Source of the DNA: Leucobacter rhizosphaerae
GTDB taxonomy: Bacteria; Actinomycetota; Actinomycetes; Actinomycetales; Microbacteriaceae
Assembly (NCBI RefSeq): GCF_022919175.1
Contig: NZ_CP095043.1
Location: 2,790,001-2,854,000, forward strand
DNA: 64,000 nucleotides
Direction of reading: 5' to 3'
Of this stretch, positions 58,347 through 64,000 are shown piece after piece. The notes beneath the pieces were generated by a model, which saw only the letters and a program-made list of their open reading frames with translations, ran no database searches and was not told where the DNA came from. The stretch's first letter is position 1; each line of letters begins with the position of its first letter. The position numbers and the translations under genes are program-made.

Positions 58347-60128
58347 TCAGATCGTCTCGACCGCGGTGATCGTGCTCACGGGGAGCGTGCGCTCCATCCC
58401 GGCCGCGGCATCGGTCGCGCGCAGGCGCCCTCCGCTGAGCGAAACGGGGAGCAGCGTGAAGACGTGGACCTGCCCGCGCGCCTCCGCAGTGACGCGCACG
58501 GTGCCGCGCTCCCGGATCGCGAGCTCCAGGAGGCGTGTGAAATCGCCCGTGCCCGGTTCCGAGCGCGCGGCGAGGAAGACCCGGTCCACGAGGGTCGCGA
58601 GCTCCGGCGCGAGGGCACCGGAGTCGACGGGCCCCGATGGCCCGTCGAGGCGCGGTATAGGTCGCGTCTCGAGGCGCGCACTCGCGAGCGACGCCGGATA
58701 CCGGGCGTCGGTGAGCGCCGCGATGACGTGCTCGGGGCGGAGCCGCGAGTACAGCACACCGCGGTTCGAGGTGCTGAGGGTGAACTGCACGTGCTGCAGG
58801 CTGCGGTCGACGAGGATCGTCTGCCCGAGCTCCGGGCGCGACACCGTGACCCTCGTGCGGCCCTCATCTCCGAGGTGATCGGCCACCACGATCGTGCCGA
58901 CCCGGTCGGCGAGCGAGGTGAGGAGATAGTCGAGCGGTTGCGGCATGCCGGTGAGCGAGAGCCTCGTGAATGCCGCCCGTGCCGACTCCACGGTCGCGCC
59001 GCGCTCGATCGCGTCGGCGAGCGAGGCCTCCGTGACCCGGCGCGTGGTGGCGACGCCGACGTGCTCGGGGCGGGAGAGCGCGGCGATCTCCGCTTCGTCC
59101 TCGGGGGCGAGCGGGCCCGGGACCACCAGACTGAGATCGGGTTGCACGTAGATGCCGGATGCGATGGCGGGCAGGTCCCGCGCGAGCACCGCGCGGGCCG
59201 CTGCAGCGTCCCCGTCGAGCAGAGCCCGCGCGGGATCGCTGAGGGCCCCCTCGACGGTGAGGCCGAGGTGCTCTGCCGAGCGTGCGAACTCGGCGGCCGC
59301 GGCGAGCTCGGCCGCTGGGAGCAGCGGGAACCGGTGGGGCAGCAGCTCGACCGCCTCGGTGAGGTGCGCCGGCGTCGCGTCCAGCGCACCGCGCACGGGT
59401 GCGGGCATCTTCGCGAGGGCCGCTTCGGCCAGGGCGACCCACCGATCGCCGTACGATGCGGCGAGCCAGTCGGAGGCGCCGGGCGCGGCGAGCAGCAGTT
59501 GGCTGGCCTTGGAGGCCGTGATGAGCCCGGCCCGCTCGAGCGCGCGCAGCGCGAACGAGGCGTCGGCGAACTCGACGCTCGACGATTCGGCGATGAGCCG
59601 GATCGTGGCGACCGCGATCGAGCCGTTGCGGTTCAGCCGGCCCGGGCGCTCGAGCACCAGTCGGAGGATCTCGGCGGCCTGGCCGACCGCGGTCACGGCG
59701 GAGGCGTACCAGACGCTCGTATCGTGGACGGGGTCACCCTCGAGCTCCGGAACGGGGCCGAGGTTCGACGGGTCGATCTCCACTCCTGCAGTCGCGAGGC
59801 CGCTCCGGATCGCCTCGGTCACCTCGGGGAGCGCGGCGGGCCGACCGTCGTCGGTGCCGACGAGCCCGAGGCGCGTCAGCTCATCGACGAGGGCGGGGTC
59901 GACCGACTCGGGGTCGGCATCCGCGAGGCGGAGCAGCGCGGCGAGCCGGGTGGTGTCGAGCGGGGCCAGGATGCGCTGCACGGCGTCCGCGCGGAGCAGC
60001 TCGGAGGCGAGTCCGATCGGATCCGACACGCCGGCTGCGGCCTGCGGGCGACGCTGCAGGACCAGTGCGGACAGCGTTTCGCGGTCCATCCCCGCGATCG
60101 CGGAGGCGAGGGCCAGCGTTCCGCTCAT
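58347..60128 (-). CDS. Helicase-associated domain protein (XPB partner)
   Basis: A 593-residue protein of the family regularly encoded next to bacterial xpb in actinobacteria. It has no Walker motifs. The C-terminal ~250 residues (GIYVQPDLSLVVPGPLAPED, LDYLLTSLADRVGTIVVADH, RVTVSRPELGQTILVDRSLQ) resemble the XPB N-terminal/helicase-associated domain. The N-terminal 300 residues are helical with winged-helix-like stretches. It may act as an XPB loading or recognition subunit, but this is inferred from adjacency. It lies second in a minus-strand operon that starts at 60409. Confidence 0.85.
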   Translation of the reverse strand: MSGTLALASAIAGMDRETLSALVLQRRPQAAAGVSDPIGLASELLRADAVQRILAPLDTTRLAALLRLADADPESVDPALVDELTRLGLVGTDDGRPAALPEVTEAIRSGLATAGVEIDPSNLGPVPELEGDPVHDTSVWYASAVTAVGQAAEILRLVLERPGRLNRNGSIAVATIRLIAESSSVEFADASFALRALERAGLITASKASQLLLAAPGASDWLAASYGDRWVALAEAALAKMPAPVRGALDATPAHLTEAVELLPHRFPLLPAAELAAAAEFARSAEHLGLTVEGALSDPARALLDGDAAAARAVLARDLPAIASGIYVQPDLSLVVPGPLAPEDEAEIAALSRPEHVGVATTRRVTEASLADAIERGATVESARAAFTRLSLTGMPQPLDYLLTSLADRVGTIVVADHLGDEGRTRVTVSRPELGQTILVDRSLQHVQFTLSTSNRGVLYSRLRPEHVIAALTDARYPASLASARLETRPIPRLDGPSGPVDSGALAPELATLVDRVFLAARSEPGTGDFTRLLELAIRERGTVRVTAEARGQVHVFTLLPVSLSGGRLRATDAAAGMERTLPVSTITAVETI

Positions 60129-60142
60129 GTGCGTGATCCCGC

Positions 60143-60409
60143 CTACCTCTGGGTGCTCGCGCGGAACTCGCGACGTCTGCGCCGCTGGCTGAGGATCAGC
60201 AGAATGATGAGCAGGACGAAGCCGATCGGCAGCCCGATCAGCGAGATCCCGTAGACGATGGGCCACAGCCCGTCCGCCATTGCCTCGCGGTCGTTCATGC
60301 CGACGATCAGCGTCACGAAGAACGACAGCAGTGCGATCGCGATGATCGACAGCGACGCGAAGGCGAGGATCCGCTCAAGCAGCGTCGGGGAGTTGGGTTC
60401 GGAGGACAT
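60143..60409 (-). CDS. Small two-helix membrane protein
   Basis: An 88-residue protein that I do not recognise. Two helices (ILAFASLSIIAIALLSFFVT, ~13-36, and GISLIGLPIGFVLLIILLIL, ~53-73) are followed by the basic tail SQRRRRREFRAS. Start at the ATG 7 nt after TAAAAT (leaderless); an ATG nine nt earlier overlaps that element. It leads the operon with the helicase-associated gene 14 bp downstream. Confidence 0.75.
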   Translation of the reverse strand: MSSEPNSPTLLERILAFASLSIIAIALLSFFVTLIVGMNDREAMADGLWPIVYGISLIGLPIGFVLLIILLILSQRRRRREFRASTQR

Positions 60410-60416
60410 CCTTTTC

Positions 60417-60422
60417 ATTTTA
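60417..60422 (-). promoter_or_regulatory. -10 element of the 60.4-kb minus-strand operon (leaderless)
   Basis: TAAAAT, one mismatch from consensus, then 7 nt and the ATG at 60409. Confidence 0.55.
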
Positions 60423-60551
60423 TCGGGTGCTGGGCCGCGTGGGGAGAGAGGAACAAACGGTAGACTCGTCTGGATACGCGAATGCACGGGCTCACGAAGG
60501 TGAAGTGAGTGCTGGAGCACGAGAGTTCGCCGAGATGGAGAGGGACGAGGC

Positions 60552-60929
60552 ATGCCGAACGGCAAGGTCAGGTTCTACGACGAAGATAAGGGCTTTGGGT
60601 TCATCCAGGGCGACGATGGGCAGCAGGTGTACCTGCACGCCTCCGTCGTGCCCGCCGACGCCGATGTGCAGACCGGCACGCGGCTGGAGTACAGCGTCGC
60701 CGATGGTCGCAAGGGGCCGCAGGCGCTGTCGGTGCGGGTGCTCGATACCCCGCGACTCGCGAAGCGGACCCGGAAGTCGGCGGACGAGATGTCGATCATC
60801 ATCGAGGATCTCGTGAAGCTTCTCGACGGGCTCGGCGAGCGGTTGAAGCACGGGCAGTACCCAGAACGTGCGCAGTCGCGGAACGTGGCGACAATGCTGC
60901 GCCGAGTCGCGGACGATTTCGATGTCTGA
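60552..60929 (+). CDS. Cold-shock domain protein with C-terminal extension
   Basis: A 125-residue protein. Residues 1-65 are a cold-shock OB fold: NGKVRFYDEDKGFGFIQGDD holds RNP1 (KGFGFI) and VYLHASVV the RNP2 equivalent. The extra 60 residues form a predicted helical hairpin (EDLVKLLDGLGERLKHGQY) not found in ordinary ~67-residue CspA. It binds single-stranded RNA or DNA and acts as an RNA chaperone. TAGACT at 60461-60466 implies a leader of about 78 nt, long enough for thermal control. The DUF3027 gene overlaps its 3' end by 8 bp. Confidence 0.92.
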   Translation: MPNGKVRFYDEDKGFGFIQGDDGQQVYLHASVVPADADVQTGTRLEYSVADGRKGPQALSVRVLDTPRLAKRTRKSADEMSIIIEDLVKLLDGLGERLKHGQYPERAQSRNVATMLRRVADDFDV

Positions 60930-61650
60930 CCTGTCGCCGCAGGACGGCGCCGAGGAGGATCCGTCCGCGGCCGCCGAGAGTGGCGTCGCAGAGGTCGACG
61001 CGGTTCCACCCGCGGCGGATCCCGTGCTGCTCGACGCGCGCGAACAGGCTCGCACCGCGCTCCTCGACATCACCGATGCGCAGTCGATCGGTGTGCCCGA
61101 CGGGCACGAGGTGCACGAGGAACACGTGCTGACGCTGTTCTTCGAGTGCCGTCTGCCCGGGTACCCCGGGTGGCGCTGGGCGGCGACGCTGGCGCGTGTG
61201 GACGAGGAATCGCCCGTGAACGTGCTCGAGGTCGAACTGCTGCCCGGGGCCGGAGCGGTCATCGCGCCGGAGTGGGTGCCGTGGTCGGAGCGACTCGCGC
61301 AGTATCGCGAAGCCCAGACGAAGCACGCCGCCGACGAGGCCGCCGCCGCGGAGGCAGCGGCGCTCGAGCTGCACGACGACGATGAGGACGACGACGCCGA
61401 GCACGACCTGCTCGACAACGACTACAGCGACTTCGACGACGAGATCGACGGCGTCGACGTCGATGCGGCCGGTGGTGACGTGGCCGATGATGACTCGGAC
61501 GATGACGCCGACGAGTTCGAGGACGCAGACCTCGATGACACCGACGATGATCCCGAAATCGGGGACGACTCGGACGATGATGACACCGACGATGACGACG
61601 ACTCGGACGAAGACGACGTCGACGAGAACGAGGACGACTCCGACGAGTAG
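60922..61650 (+). CDS. DUF3027 protein with Asp-rich tail
   Basis: A 242-residue protein. Residues ~30-150 match DUF3027 (EEHVLTLFFECRLPGYPGWR and APEWVPWSERL). The last ~95 residues are almost entirely Asp, Glu and small residues, a strongly acidic disordered tail. Translation overlaps the cold-shock gene by 8 bp, an arrangement common in actinobacteria. The function is unknown; an acidic chaperone-like or RNA-binding-partner role is speculative. Confidence 0.88.
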   Translation: MSDLSPQDGAEEDPSAAAESGVAEVDAVPPAADPVLLDAREQARTALLDITDAQSIGVPDGHEVHEEHVLTLFFECRLPGYPGWRWAATLARVDEESPVNVLEVELLPGAGAVIAPEWVPWSERLAQYREAQTKHAADEAAAAEAAALELHDDDEDDDAEHDLLDNDYSDFDDEIDGVDVDAAGGDVADDDSDDDADEFEDADLDDTDDDPEIGDDSDDDDTDDDDDSDEDDVDENEDDSDE

Positions 61651-61667
61651 CCGGAGTCGCCCGGGCG

Positions 61668-64000
<2,333 letters not shown>

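Overview
The window is GC-rich actinobacterial DNA. The combination of MtrA-MtrB-LpqB, a WhiB2-type regulator, an IdeR/DtxR-type iron regulator, HtaA-domain haem proteins, a LAxTG sorting signal and many TANNNT-N6-9-ATG starts points to the order Micrococcales. Microbacteriaceae (for example a Leucobacter-like organism) is my best guess from protein style; no 16S rRNA is present to settle it. There is no transposase, integrase, CRISPR array or prophage. The window opens inside an epimerase gene and closes inside a glutamate dehydrogenase gene.

Region 1 (1-20.9 kb) is a surface polysaccharide locus. It holds two sugar epimerases (one partial, one GalE), glycosyltransferases including an 828-residue GT2-GT4 fusion, a Gfo/Idh/MocA dehydrogenase, an LpxA-like hexapeptide acyltransferase and a DegT-type sugar aminotransferase. 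It also holds a lipid-linked-sugar ABC flippase, a DUF2304/GT2 pair, an acyltransferase-3 membrane protein, a DUF2142 membrane protein, an O-antigen-ligase/polymerase-like protein and ManA. Together these could make amino- and acyl-modified sugar nucleotides, assemble them on a lipid carrier, flip the product and polymerise it. Region 2 (20.9-27 kb) resembles the mycobacterial whiB2 neighbourhood: whiB, a giant membrane glycosyltransferase, a DUF5719 protein and a degenerate zincin, followed by an aquaporin. Region 3 (27-37.9 kb) is core cell-envelope and stress machinery: mtrA-mtrB-lpqB, comF, hpf, a polyprenol-phosphate mannosyltransferase, secA, a DsbA-like protein and tRNA-Thr.

Region 4 (40-51.5 kb) is an iron-regulated haem-acquisition locus. 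Two very large surface proteins share an approximately 120-residue repeated domain that I do not recognise (nine copies in total). The second of them also has an HtaA haem-binding domain. A smaller HtaA protein and the HmuTUV importer follow. DtxR-like boxes lie before the first surface protein and between hmuU and hmuT. hmuV carries an apparent single-base frameshift near its 3' end. One surface protein contains three tandem 363-bp repeats that are almost identical at DNA level. Region 5 (51.6-64 kb) holds a LytR_C protein, groEL under two CIRCE-like operators, a two-component system, an XPB helicase with a helicase-associated partner, a cold-shock protein with DUF3027, serC, the IdeR/DtxR regulator that probably controls region 4, and the start of gdhA.

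Two families of dispersed intergenic palindromes run through the window. Family A has 22-bp arms around an 18-nt centre and three copies. Family B has about 20-bp arms around a centre of 36-38 nt and two copies. I cannot assign either to a known element.
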